Program-made: the position numbers and the translations under genes
Shown: positions 41,199-51,386 of the stretch, in pieces
How positions within the stretch are numbered: position 1 is the first letter of the stretch
Layout of the letters: each line of letters opens with the position of its first letter
Notes under the pieces: generated by a model
Told to the model about the DNA's origin: nothing
The model's input: only the letters and a program-made list of their open reading frames with translations
The model's database searches: none
From: Tricholomella constricta
Taxonomy: Eukaryota > Basidiomycota > Agaricomycetes > Agaricales > Lyophyllaceae
Direction: 5' to 3'
DNA: 64,000 bases
Assembly: GCA_013368375.1 (NCBI GenBank)
Contig: JAACJP010000010.1
Location: forward strand, 930,001 to 994,000

Positions 41199-44108
41199 AT
41201 GTCCTCGACGATAGTGGAGCCCAACACAACCATCCGCTATCAAAACTTCGAAGGTCCTTCCTTCACTCAAAGGAGACCTTCACCACCACCTTTCGAAACT
41301 TCCCCTGCCTCAACAGGACCTCCGATGCAAGGGACTTTCGGACCCAACAGATACAGGCTGGAACAACAGATCTTCCAACCCGGTCAACATGAGGGGGACT
41401 TTTCCTCTGTCAGTCAAGACCCTCGACGACCCCTACCCCGAACCCCCTCAAACGTTTTCAACCCGTCCTATCAAATCGCTACCCCCAACTATCCCCCCTT
41501 ACCACCATCAGCAACGACCTCCGGACCTCCGCCATCGAGTAACCAGACTCCCGGGTCGTACTACGACAGACTGAGGAACCCGGAGATGTTCCAAAGGAGG
41601 GATAGGGCGCGGGAGGAGGCACAGGGACAATTCGCTCGACAACAAAACCCCTTCCTGCACGGCTCAGACCACGAGCAGATACTATACGAGCTCCGCATGT
41701 CGCGAGAGGAGTTTTCACGCCAAGCGCACGAGCTCCTGGTCGAAACCATGGGGATGGACCACCAACCCAGGACACCAGAACAATGGGCCAATCTCGTGTT
41801 GTCGACCGTACAACTGCACGAAGCCCATCGACTGCCCCCACAACTGACGGTGTTGCTACAAATGGGGGGAAACGAACGAAGGTTGCGCGCTCTGGCTGGG
41901 GAAATCCAGACATCCAACGACGAAAGAAGATTCTCCGACCCCCAAAGCGCGGGACGTTCTTTCCACATGCCAATTCAGGAACCAATTCCCTCCAGAATCG
42001 AAATGAGATTCGAGGAACCTCCACGAGCGACGAGCACCGTCAATACGCAGTCGGCCTCTGCTCTACTTCGGAGGATGAACCAAGGAAACGCAACTCCTAG
42101 TCAAGAAAGGTTCGAACCCACCATCACGCTGGGGGCGGACACTCGAAGAGCTCCGACGTTCGGGTTCTGGGGAGCCCACAATTTGCAAAGGATCCCCGAA
42201 GAGAATCCCTCTTTCGAAGGACCGTTTTCCAGGCCAAACTCTGGTTTTCAAGGCCTACAAAAGACCTCCGCAAGACAAGAAGGAGCTCCTCAGAGGGAAC
42301 CCGAGAATGTTCCCCTACCTCCGTCGGAACAAGGAGTCCCAACGCCGTTATCGTACACTCATAGCTACGAATTACGCGAAGAAAACCGGGAAGAAGGAGG
42401 AGCACCCCCAAGGACACGAGAAGACTGGCGCCAAACACCACCTCACCTGGCGACTCAGAACAGGAGGTCACCGCAAGGCCCACGCCCCATCTCCCCAAGA
42501 GAACGACGGGGACTCGGAGCGGACCCCAGCCCCGGTCAAAATGTGAACATCCTCGAAGGAAGGCAAGGGACCCAACAACAGTTCCCCCAGTTCGAACAAT
42601 ACAGAACTGACTACAACCGCGGACCAGCCCCACCAATACCCGGCGGACGACCAATCCCTCAGTACAACGGACCACCTCCACAGCCCCAACCACCTCCGGG
42701 ATCTTCGGGACCACCTACCCCGAGAGGATCTCAATGGGGAAACGGTCCCGGAGGACCAGGAGGGGGAGGAGGAGGTTACGGAGGAGGAGGGGGAAGCCCC
42801 GGTGGAGGCGGGGGAGGTCCCGGGGGAACAGGAGGTCCCGGAGGAGGAGGAGGTCACGGAGGATACGGACCACCACAAGGACCAGGAGGCCCTGGAGGCC
42901 CCGGAGGTCCGGGATGGGGAGGAGGAGGCCCAGGATGGGGAGGGGGAGGTCACGGAGGAGGAGGAGGAGGAGGCCCGCCCGGAAACCAAGGGGGAGGCCA
43001 CTTCGCAAACCCCCAACGACCCCCACCTCCACCGCAACAATTCTTAGGCCCAAACCAAAACTTGACCCCGGAACAGTATCGGCACCTCCTAAACCTGGAA
43101 TCGAAGATCGACATCAGGAAACCGGACCCCTTCACGGGAAAAGAACCGAGGAGATGGAAGACCTTCGTCACGGAATGCCTAGTAACGTTTCAAGCCAAGG
43201 CGATCACCTACGAACAGGACCACCTGAAGGTGTCATTCGCGAGCTCCTACTTAAAGGACGGAGCTATGGACTACTTTCGACTGCAACTCACGTACAACCC
43301 CCAACACTCAATGTTCACGAATTGGGAAGGATTCGTACACGAACTAGGATCACGCTTCGGAATACCGAACTCGAGAGTGGAAGCCGAGAACAACATTTCG
43401 CGACTGAAAATGAAGGACTGGGAAAAGTTCACAGCATTCATCGTCAAGTTCGAACAAGAAGCGTACGAAACAGGTTGGAACTGGGTAGCGCTGCAGTTCA
43501 CACTCTGGAAAGCGCTCCCCCCGCGAATCCTCAACGTCCTGGCCATCGCACCAAGCCCCGAAACCTACGAAGGTTACCGAGATCTGGTCACTCAAATCGA
43601 TCGGAGGTACTGGGAACATCGCATAGAAAATCCAGAGTCCTACAAACCCCTCTGGGCGAATAACGCGAACGCCCCCAACACCTCCGCACGACCTCCGATG
43701 GGACCTTCGGCCGGACCCGCAAGCCGCACGACGCCGCAAACGGCTCAAGGGAACAGGAACGCACGCTTGAACGCCGAAAGTCATGATCAGGACCCGGACT
43801 CAGGTAGGGAAGGTAAGGCGCAAGACCAGGAAATCGCATGGGACGACGAGGAGGCCCTACAAGCCAACAACTTCGGGTTCAAGAAGTCAACACGCCCCTG
43901 GGTGAAGATCGACGAAGACGTAAAGCAACAACGAATTCGAGACAAGGCCTGCATCCTATGCGGTGACCTGGAACACTGGATGCGCGACTGCCCAACAGCA
44001 AACGCCATGGGCAGAGCCACCTACCTCATCGGCGACGACATCTTCGAATTCCATCACAAGACAGAAGAGGGAAATGCGGGGGCGATTCAGGACTTGCCCG
44101 GGCTCTGA
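41199..44108 (+). CDS. Element B Gag with Gly-rich domain and zinc knuckle
   Basis: 969 residues from ATG 41199 (MSSTIVEPNTT), chosen because it matches the start in element A and lies just past the primer-binding site; the frame is open further upstream into the LTR. The order is a disordered Pro/Gln-rich N-terminus, helical segments, a Gly-rich domain (about residues 507-600; GPGGPGGPG, WGGGGHGGGGGG), a capsid-like domain (YLKDGAMDYFRLQL, WEGFVHELGSRFG, WEKFTAFIVKFEQEAY) and the zinc knuckle CILCGDLEHWMRDC near the end. The Gly-rich part is longer than in element A and accounts for most of the length difference. Termination at TGA 44106-44108 is bypassed by the frameshift that makes Gag-Pol. 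Confidence 0.91.
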   Translation: MSSTIVEPNTTIRYQNFEGPSFTQRRPSPPPFETSPASTGPPMQGTFGPNRYRLEQQIFQPGQHEGDFSSVSQDPRRPLPRTPSNVFNPSYQIATPNYPPLPPSATTSGPPPSSNQTPGSYYDRLRNPEMFQRRDRAREEAQGQFARQQNPFLHGSDHEQILYELRMSREEFSRQAHELLVETMGMDHQPRTPEQWANLVLSTVQLHEAHRLPPQLTVLLQMGGNERRLRALAGEIQTSNDERRFSDPQSAGRSFHMPIQEPIPSRIEMRFEEPPRATSTVNTQSASALLRRMNQGNATPSQERFEPTITLGADTRRAPTFGFWGAHNLQRIPEENPSFEGPFSRPNSGFQGLQKTSARQEGAPQREPENVPLPPSEQGVPTPLSYTHSYELREENREEGGAPPRTREDWRQTPPHLATQNRRSPQGPRPISPRERRGLGADPSPGQNVNILEGRQGTQQQFPQFEQYRTDYNRGPAPPIPGGRPIPQYNGPPPQPQPPPGSSGPPTPRGSQWGNGPGGPGGGGGGYGGGGGSPGGGGGGPGGTGGPGGGGGHGGYGPPQGPGGPGGPGGPGWGGGGPGWGGGGHGGGGGGGPPGNQGGGHFANPQRPPPPPQQFLGPNQNLTPEQYRHLLNLESKIDIRKPDPFTGKEPRRWKTFVTECLVTFQAKAITYEQDHLKVSFASSYLKDGAMDYFRLQLTYNPQHSMFTNWEGFVHELGSRFGIPNSRVEAENNISRLKMKDWEKFTAFIVKFEQEAYETGWNWVALQFTLWKALPPRILNVLAIAPSPETYEGYRDLVTQIDRRYWEHRIENPESYKPLWANNANAPNTSARPPMGPSAGPASRTTPQTAQGNRNARLNAESHDQDPDSGREGKAQDQEIAWDDEEALQANNFGFKKSTRPWVKIDEDVKQQRIRDKACILCGDLEHWMRDCPTANAMGRATYLIGDDIFEFHHKTEEGNAGAIQDLPGL

Positions 44109-44113
44109 ATCGC
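44069..44113 (+). promoter_or_regulatory. -1 ribosomal frameshift signal at the gag-pol junction of element B
   Basis: The heptamer G-GGA-AAT (44069-44075) is in the right phase of gag for simultaneous slippage. A six-base spacer leads to a perfect 9-bp stem, GCGATTCAG (44082-44090) with CTGAATCGC (44105-44113), loop 14 bases; the gag stop lies in the 3' arm. The pol frame is -1 relative to gag, as this mechanism requires. Confidence 0.85.
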
Positions 44114-47100
44114 GAAGACCTAAAACCGGACCTTAACACTAAACTACGCGCAACGGCATTATCGACAACGGACACCCGCACAGTAACCCTCTCCTCCCAT
44201 TCGTCACTGGCATTCCTAATACACCTCACGCCAAACGGAGGAGGAGAAGATCCCGAAAACACGCTCATCGACAGCGGAGCTACCGACAACTTCATGGACT
44301 CCGTCATGGCGACATCACGTGGGCTCCACCTTGAGGAGCTCAACCCCCCAATAAACCTCTGCCTATTCGACGGAGAACTCTCCGCATCAGGCAAAATCAC
44401 ACACTATACCACCAACGACGTCGAATTCAGCGACGGCACCACTCAGAGGATAAGATTCCTCATAACGAAACTCCACGAGACAGCGACGATAGTACTGGGA
44501 CTATCATGGCTGAAGGAGGTCAACCCCCGCATAAATTGGAAAGACCTCTGCATCACGCTACGACGGGGGTCAAACGGCAAAATCGAAGGATCACTACCGG
44601 ACCTCCGAAGAAAAAAGGAAGTCGCTCCAACAACAACAGGTACAGGAGCTCAACGCTTACCCTTGCGGTCGGCTCGCTCCTTCACGATCGAAGTACAGTT
44701 GGAGGGATCTGCAACGCATCTACGGGCACTTATTGATAGTGGGGCGGCGGGCAACTTCATAACAAAATCCTCGTGTACGAAGCCGGAACCTCTCGCCAAC
44801 CCCATGACCCTACAACTGTTCGACGGAAACCCCAGCGGAGGCGGAGCCATTTCACACCATAGTCCCGAAACGATCAAACTCGAGAACGGACTAGAGTATA
44901 AGGTCGACCTCCTCATAACACAGTTACATCCAGCCACACCAGTAGTGCTTGGATTACCTTGGTTACGGGAAGCAAATCCGGACATCGACTGGCGGGAAAT
45001 GTCCATGACCATGGAACAAGGGGCAGGACTAGCCGCGATATCGCTTTCCCAGAAGATGCAATGGGGAACCGTGACCCTTGAGGAGGAGGAAGACGTCGAA
45101 GCTCCGAAACCAGCCAACCCCCTTTCGGAAAAACAACCCCTCCTCAGGGACATCCTGGACAACGATAACGACCAGAAAGACACCTCCAACGACATCAAGA
45201 AGGAGGAAGACACCCGCCCAAACACCAACGAACCCCAAGAGGAAGTACCAACACCGACAACCGAGTCGCCAGAGGAGGTAACGGGACGGAAACGCACCCG
45301 AAAACCACCCCCACCGAACTACTTCCCTCCAAACGTTCCGAGGTCCAAATTCAAACCTCATCCCAAACGGAAATCCGCAACGTCCCCAACGACAGAAACA
45401 CAGGAAGAAGAGGAAACCAACCCAGAAACGGAGGTCGAAGATGAAACCGGAGAGGGAGAAGAGGATGTCGAAACACAAAACATCCGCCTGATCGGAGCGG
45501 CGCCATTCGCGAACCTCATCAGGGACGGAGCCACAGCGTTCCAACTACACATCTCCCCCACCGAAAAGGAAGAACACCTCCATGCCAATAACACCTCCGA
45601 CGACGAACCCAAACAACCAAAGACAGAAAAGGAAATCTTTGAGGAAGTCGTACCTCCGGAGTACAGGGACTTCGAAGACGTATTCTCAGCGGGCGAAGCG
45701 AAAACCATCCCCCCACACCGACCTTACGATCACACAGTGGAACTCGACGAAAACACTACCCCTCCCTTCGGAAAGATATACAACATGTCCGAACTGGAGT
45801 TGAAAGCATTGAAGGATTACATCGACGAGATGCTCGGTAAAGGGTTCATCCGACCTTCGAGTTCATCAGCGGGAGCTCCGGTACTGTTCGCAAAGAAGAA
45901 GGACGGATCACTCCGGTTATGCGTGGACTATAGAGGATTAAATCGGATCACCAAGAAGAACCGTTACCCTCTACCTCTGATCGGAGACCTCATAGACCGA
46001 CTTCAAAAAGCAAAAGTATACTCGAAGATCGACCTCCGAGTGGGCTACAACAACGTCCGCATAGCTCCGGGACACGAATGGAAGACAGCCTTCCGCACTC
46101 GTTATGGACTTTTCGAATACCTGGTAATGCCCTTCGGCATGACAAACTCACCCGCGACGTTCCAACACTTCATGAACGACATCTTCCACGACATGAACGA
46201 CGTGTTCGTAGTGATCTATCTCGACGACATTCTGGTTTTCTCGGAGACCTTAGAGGAACATCACGGACATGTTCGGAAGGTCCTCGAGAGGCTCCGGAAA
46301 CACAACCTTCATGCGAAACCGGAGAAATGCACGTTTCACACTACGGAGATCGAGTATCTAGGCGTCATTGTATCCCCTGGCGGAGTAAAGATGGATCCAG
46401 GAAAAGTCGACGCGATCCGGAAGTGGCCTAGACCGACGAAGGTCAAGGAACTCCAATCTTTCCTAGGTTTTGCAAACTTCTATCGGCGGTTTATCGACAA
46501 TTACTCGGGCATAACGAAGAGGCTAAACAAACTCACGCAAAAGGACACAATCTGGAAATGGGATTCCGAATGCGAAGGAGTTTTCGAGCTATTGAAGAAA
46601 GCATTCTCCTCCGCACCCATCCTACGACACTTCGATCCTCAACTACCGGTGATACTAGAGTGCAATGCTTCCGACTTTGCCATAGCAGGAATCATCTCCC
46701 AATTCGACGAGACATCGCAAGACCTACGTCCCGTCGTCTTCTATGCGAGAACCATGATAGACGCGGAGCTCAACTATGACATCTACGATAAGGAGCTCCT
46801 AGCGATCGTTGAAGCGTTTAAACAATGGAGAGCCTACCTCGAGGGATCCCCCCACCGCATTCAAGTGTACTCCGACCACAACAACCTACAGTACTTCTCC
46901 ACGACCAAGCAACTCAGTCGCAGACAAGCACGATGGTCGGAATGCCTGGCGAACTTCGACTTCCAAATAAACTACAGACCGGGAAGACTAGGAGCGAAGC
47001 CAGATGCCCTCACACGACGAGCGGACGTATATCCTAAGAAGGGTTTCGAACAGGATCATAATTCGTTCAATAACCGCATCATCATACCCCCCGAACGGTT

Positions 47101-48574
47101 GAACGCATCCCTAATTCTAAACGAACAACTCCTGTTGAACAACGTTCGTAATGCACCCCGAGATGACTTCTTCGAGAAATACGCACCCAAACCTGGAGAC
47201 GAGTCCTCCGCGTTCTCACTATCCGACGACCACAAGCTACTCCTTCGCGACGGAAGAATCTACGTACCGAACCATTCCAGGTTACGCCTCGACATCCTGC
47301 AGCAACATCACGATCACAAACTACGTGGACATCCAGGAATCAGAAAGACCACACAACTCATCATGAGGACTTATTTCTGGCCCGGATTACGGAAGGAGGT
47401 CACCCGATACGTCCGAAGTTGCCACACTTGCAAAAGAGCGAAGGTCCCGCGCCACAGCCCATATGGATTGCTGAAACCGCTTCAGATCGGACGACGGGCG
47501 TGGGCCTCCATATCTATGGACCACATCGTGGAATTACCGGAATCGGATGGGTACGACGCCATCTTGGTCGTAGTATGCCGCCTCACAAAACAAGGCATCT
47601 TCATACCCTGTCACACAACGGACACAGCGAAGGAGCTCGCACAACTGTTCCTAGAACACGTCTTCTCCAAGCACGGATTACCCGATGACATCATCTCCGA
47701 CAGAGGCACTCTCTTCGTCTCCCGTTTTTGGAGCTCGCTGTGCAAAGCCCTGGACATCAAATCGAACCTTTCGACCGCGTATCACCCAGAGACCGACGGC
47801 CAGACGGAACGAGTAAATCAGACACTGGAACAGTACCTCCGGATGTACGTGAACTACCTCCAGACCAACTGGCGAACACAGCTCCCACTGGCGGAATTCA
47901 CGTATAACAATACGACCCATTCAACCACGGGAGTCTCTCCTTTCTTTGCGAACAAAGGCTATCACCCCCGCCTGACAATCTCTATAAAAGACATACCGGC
48001 AAGGGAAGCCCAGGAGGTAGCCGTCGACCTCCGGACCCTCCAGGACTACCTCCGCCAAGAGATAGAGATCGCAAACGAAGCCTACAAACGATTCGCGGAC
48101 AAGAAACGGGACCCTACACCAGACTGGGCCGTAGGAACGGAGGTATGGCTTGACTGCCGGAATATCAAAACGAAACGCCCCTCCAAAAAGCTGGACCACC
48201 GGAGACTGGGCCCCTTCAAAATCCTACAGAAGATCTCCAGCCACGCGTACCGTCTGGAACTACCTCCGGCATTGAAGGGAATTCACAATGTTTTCCACGT
48301 CAAATTACTCGAAGAACACAAACACGAGAACTTCCCAGGAAGGTCAAAGCCACCTCCGCAGACGATCGAAGTCGAGGGCGAAGAGCACTATGAAGTAGGA
48401 CAAATCCTAGACTCCAGGACACGAGGGAGGCGCGTCTTTTACTTGGTACGATGGGAAGGGTACGGCCCCGAAGACGACACATGGGAACCAGCAGAGAATA
48501 TAGAAGGAGCAAAAGACATGGCCCTCGAGTTCCACCGACTTTTCCCAAGAAAGCCACGGGACCCCACGATTTAA
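44075..48574 (+). CDS. Element B pol polyprotein: tandem retropepsins, RT, RNase H, integrase, chromodomain
   Basis: About 1499 residues if counted from the slippage site; the first in-frame ATG is at 44294 but would remove the first protease motif. Two retropepsin-like units come first: IDSGATDNF (about residue 66) with VLGLSWL, and IDSGAAGNF (about residue 221) with VLGLPWL; both share LFDG and T/Q-LH landmarks. An acidic linker follows. RT has LCVDYRGLN, FGMTNSPATFQHFM and YLDDILVF (near residue 715). RNase H has DASDFA and DKELLAIVEAF. Integrase has HPGIRKTTQ...CHTCKR and a DDE core (MDHIVELPE, SDRGTLFVS, TERVNQTLE). The chromodomain (YLVRWEGYGPEDDTWEP) is C-terminal and may steer integration to H3K9-methylated chromatin. 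No stop or frameshift was found. Confidence 0.92.
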   Translation, partial: CGGDSGLARALNREDLKPDLNTKLRATALSTTDTRTVTLSSHSSLAFLIHLTPNGGGEDPENTLIDSGATDNFMDSVMATSRGLHLEELNPPINLCLFDGELSASGKITHYTTNDVEFSDGTTQRIRFLITKLHETATIVLGLSWLKEVNPRINWKDLCITLRRGSNGKIEGSLPDLRRKKEVAPTTTGTGAQRLPLRSARSFTIEVQLEGSATHLRALIDSGAAGNFITKSSCTKPEPLANPMTLQLFDGNPSGGGAISHHSPETIKLENGLEYKVDLLITQLHPATPVVLGLPWLREANPDIDWREMSMTMEQGAGLAAISLSQKMQWGTVTLEEEEDVEAPKPANPLSEKQPLLRDILDNDNDQKDTSNDIKKEEDTRPNTNEPQEEVPTPTTESPEEVTGRKRTRKPPPPNYFPPNVPRSKFKPHPKRKSATSPTTETQEEEETNPETEVEDETGEGEEDVETQNIRLIGAAPFANLIRDGATAFQLHISPTEKEEHLHANNTSDDEPKQPKTEKEIFEEVVPPEYRDFEDVFSAGEAKTIPPHRPYDHTVELDENTTPPFGKIYNMSELELKALKDYIDEMLGKGFIRPSSSSAGAPVLFAKKKDGSLRLCVDYRGLNRITKKNRYPLPLIGDLIDRLQKAKVYSKIDLRVGYNNVRIAPGHEWKTAFRTRYGLFEYLVMPFGMTNSPATFQHFMNDIFHDMNDVFVVIYLDDILVFSETLEEHHGHVRKVLERLRKHNLHAKPEKCTFHTTEIEYLGVIVSPGGVKMDPGKVDAIRKWPRPTKVKELQSFLGFANFYRRFIDNYSGITKRLNKLTQKDTIWKWDSECEGVFELLKKAFSSAPILRHFDPQLPVILECNASDFAIAGIISQFDETSQDLRPVVFYARTMIDAELNYDIYDKELLAIVEAFKQWRAYLEGSPHRIQVYSDHNNLQYFSTTKQLSRRQARWSECLANFDFQINYRPGRLGAKPDALTRRADVYPKKGFEQDHNSFNNRIIIPPERLNASLILNEQLLLNNVRNAPRDDFFEKYAPKPGDESSAFSLSDDHKLLLRDGRIYVPNHSRLRLDILQQHHDHKLRGHPGIRKTTQLIMRTYFWPGLRKEVTRYVRSCHTCKRAKVPRHSPYGLLKPLQIGRRAWASISMDHIVELPESDGYDAILVVVCRLTKQGIFIPCHTTDTAKELAQLFLEHVFSKHGLPDDIISDRGTLFVSRFWSSLCKALDIKSNLSTAYHPETDGQTERVNQTLEQYLRMYVNYLQTNWRTQLPLAEFTYNNTTHSTTGVSPFFANKGYHPRLTISIKDIPAREAQEVAVDLRTLQDYLRQEIEIANEAYKRFADKKRDPTPDWAVGTEVWLDCRNIKTKRPSKKLDHRRLGPFKILQKISSHAYRLELPPALKGIHNVFHVKLLEEHKHENFPGRSKPPPQTIEVEGEEHYEVGQILDSRTRGRRVFYLVRWEGYGPEDDTWEPAENIEGAKDMALEFHRLFPRKPRDPTI

Positions 48575-48772
48575 CGAACACTCACGCACATCACGAAAAT
48601 TATGCAAATCTCCCAAGGAGACGAACTCTGTTCTATATGTACACCGACCACCAAGACAACAACATCACAAAAAGAAAAAAAAAAAAAATATCAAGAAAAA
48701 CTAACGAACTTCAAACTGTAAATATTGAGCAAAATAAAATGCACGAGACCAAGACACCACCGAAGGAACAGA

Positions 48773-50807
48773 CTACTCAATGCGCCGACGCTTAGAGGGA
48801 CCTGCACTAGCAGAAGAACCCTCCCCGCCCACAACCCCCACCTCCCCAATCAACCCTACCTCCAGAGGATGCATCGATGCGATATCCCGCTCGTCATCGG
48901 CAATCAACTGCGACCGGGATACGAACTCGGCGAGAGCGTCTTCACGAGTGAGTGAGGCGCGGTGAAGAGCAAGGAGGTGCTCAAACGCAGGGAAAGGAAC
49001 CTCGGGATCGACAGGAGGACGGAAAAGCTCAAGGAGCGAGTGCCGCTCCAGAATCTTGTGGGCGCCATCGATGATACTTCGAACTGGCGACACATCCAGC
49101 TCGACGAGGGCGCGACGCAGAGCACCATCCGCGATGAACATGTCGGACGCGAAGGCGGTATGCGTGAGGTCAAGGGCTAGGACAGTTTTCAGAAAGAGGG
49201 AAAGAGAAAACAAAGGGAATGGAAGAGAACTCACCATCGACGCGAAGGCGAAGGTCCAAAGCATGACCACGCCAAAAGTCCCGGACCTCCTGCAAATGGA
49301 CAACGTGCCCCTGTAAACCAGCGACCTCATCCTCAAAACCCGCAACCTGCATCCGCAGATCCTCGACCTCAATGTCACGATCGACATCGACGACCTCCAC
49401 GGCACGCGATGTCTGCGCCTGCAGATGAAGAAGACGTTCACGCTCGTCGGCGAGTTGGGATAGGACTCCGTGAAAACGACCTTTGTGGCGTTCACCCTCG
49501 GCCTCGAGACGCTCGACCTGGGATGAAAGGGCCTGAGCACGCGCGACCTCCTGGTCGTAGAGACGCTGGAGACGGAGGAACGCCTCCGGTGAAGGAACAG
49601 AAGGAGCAGGGGTAGCGAGGGGGGACGACAACAACATGGAGGGAGGACAAGACTGTAGAGCTGGAAGAGCTGGCGTTGGAGAATTCGAAACAGGCGAGCC
49701 CTTTAAAAAGAGAGGCTCGACAGGGGGAGTATCGGGGGACACCGCGCGCGTAGCGCCCGACAAAGGAGGGGCCAAAAGAGGAGAAGTCGGCGCCGCGGGA
49801 GAAAGGGAAGGGGAACGAGACACGGACGAAGGCCGCCTCCCCAGCCCCTGCAGACCAGATCGCCCACCCCCACGACTAACAGACACTAATTTTCGACCCT
49901 GCCCTCGGGTACCTCGAAAAATGGCGCGTGGAGGCGAAACACGGCTAACGCTCATGGCGGCCTCATCACCAGAAGACGAAGTCAGGGAAAGGACCTCCGC
50001 AGAGGGCACGGAGACAAGGGAGTTTTGAAAAGAAGGCGGCGCCACACGCAAGACGCGACGGATGGCGACGAAGGACATCGCGACACCAGTACGAGAAAAA
50101 GTGAACCCTTCGACATGGGATTGAAGCCACGCCAAGGGGATGCCCAACTGCCTAGCCGCCACTTCTAGGCCATGATCGAGCGAAAGCGAGCACAAGGAGT
50201 GCGCCGCACGACAATCAACACAAGGCAGGGTCCCGCGAAGACGGACCTCCTGAAATTGACAAGGCTGCTGACGCCCCCGACAACGATCGCACTAACGAAG
50301 AACCCAAAACGGAATCAGCTAAAGCGATCGACTCGATCACAGAAGGAGGGCGACACTTACCGGCGCATGCGCCTCACACCATGCCAAGGAGGGAGGAACC
50401 CGCACAGCGGTACGCAACACCTCCGCCAAAATTGCATCCGTCAACAACGACCCCCAGGATAAGGAGGTGGCCGCCGGACGCGATACAGGATCACTAGCCA
50501 GTTCAAACTCGGCCTCAGGAGTGACGGAACGAGGACGCCGGATTTGTCGAGATCGGTTAGGAAGACGGATGGTGAGACGAGGGACGGGGGGCGTAGAGGG
50601 AGCAGGGGAAGAGTCAGGGATCGTCGAAACGCCCCCATCGATAAGAGTGACGATCTCAGGCAGAGAGGAGGTGGGAGAAGCAGGTTGGGGCACGCCCAAG
50701 AACGCGACGCGCGCTCGATCTTCAGCGGACAAGCGCGCCAATTCCTCATCGTGTAAAATTCGGGCAGCGGAGGCAGAGGACGCGGAATCTTGGTGGGACC
50801 TCGACAT
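48773..50807 (-). CDS. Antisense retroelement gene: Zn2Cys6-like zinc cluster with coiled coil (copy B)
   Basis: Three exons on the minus strand (50361-50807, 49235-50291, 48773-49176) give 1908 bases, 635 residues. Intron positions and phases are the same as in copy A. The start MSRSHQDSASS differs from copy A, then SAEDRARVAFLGVP, SRQIRRPRSVTP and LSWGSLLTD are shared. The zinc-cluster motif begins at residue 150 and keeps all six cysteines and the CX2CX6CX12CX2CX6C spacing (CDRCRGRQQPC ... CVDCRAAHSLC), although residues between cysteines have changed. The coiled coil (LQRLYDQEVARAQALSSQVE, MQVAGFEDEVAGLQGHV) and the basic KRRRIE end are kept. It lies between pol and the 3' LTR and reads toward pol. 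Intact frames in both copies argue for a retained function. Confidence 0.82.
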
Positions 50808-51015
50808 GAAGAGAAGTGAGGATTGGAAGAGGAAAAAACAACTGGAATTTTCTCTATTCGGTCTCCGAGATCCTCAAAACACCCACAAGGACCCACAAAC
50901 AATCTAGACCGCACGTGCCCCTCACGTGACCGCGCACACGCGAGAACAAAAACACAAAAAACTTTACTCTCCTTGCATTCGAAAAGCTGCCCCGCGTCTC
51001 AGTGGCTCGACGCTT

Positions 51016-51025
51016 GAGGAGGGGG
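51016..51025 (+). promoter_or_regulatory. Polypurine tract of element B
   Basis: GAGGAGGGGG followed by TAA stands directly before the 3' LTR and would prime plus-strand DNA synthesis. The equivalent tract in element A is GAGAAGGGGG. Confidence 0.8.
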
Positions 51026-51028
51026 TAA

Positions 51029-51386
51029 TGTCACGACCGTCCCTAATCGACCACCCCTAAACTCCCACCTTCTACGCTTTCCCACGCACGTCTGCGGTAC
51101 ATATATGACACCACTTTCTTCTTTGACACCTTACCTCGATATTGCTTATTGTTACGACTAGTCTCTGTTCTCGGTTTCTTTTCCACTCTCAATCTATTCT
51201 GTTTCTTTCACTCGTATCTCTTGAGCTTCACACGTTCTCGTAAACGCTCTCGTGAACGCCTTCGTCGACGCTCACGACCTCCGGATATCCTATTCGAAGG
51301 CCGTCTTCCTCAACGAACGTCAGGCCTGTCCGCTTCGGTGGTTCCAGAACACTTCTGTAACCGGCGTGCTACACAGAGTCCTAACA
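51029..51386 (+). repeat. Element B 3' LTR (358 bp)
   Basis: It matches the 5' LTR except for two C/T differences (acgtccgcgg/acgtctgcgg and gagctcc/gagcttc). Confidence 0.95.

Larger units (their letters stand above)
40812..51386 (+). mobile_element. Ty3/gypsy chromodomain retrotransposon B, full length, plus strand
   Basis: A 10,575-bp element lies between two 358-bp LTRs that differ at only two positions, both C/T. It belongs to the same family as element A, in opposite orientation. It encodes intact gag (41199-44108), intact pol in the -1 frame (44075-48574) and an intact antisense three-exon gene (48773-50807). The five bases outside each LTR (GTCGT left, GATGC right) do not match. B has all the parts of an autonomous element and could supply Pol for A. 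Confidence 0.94.
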
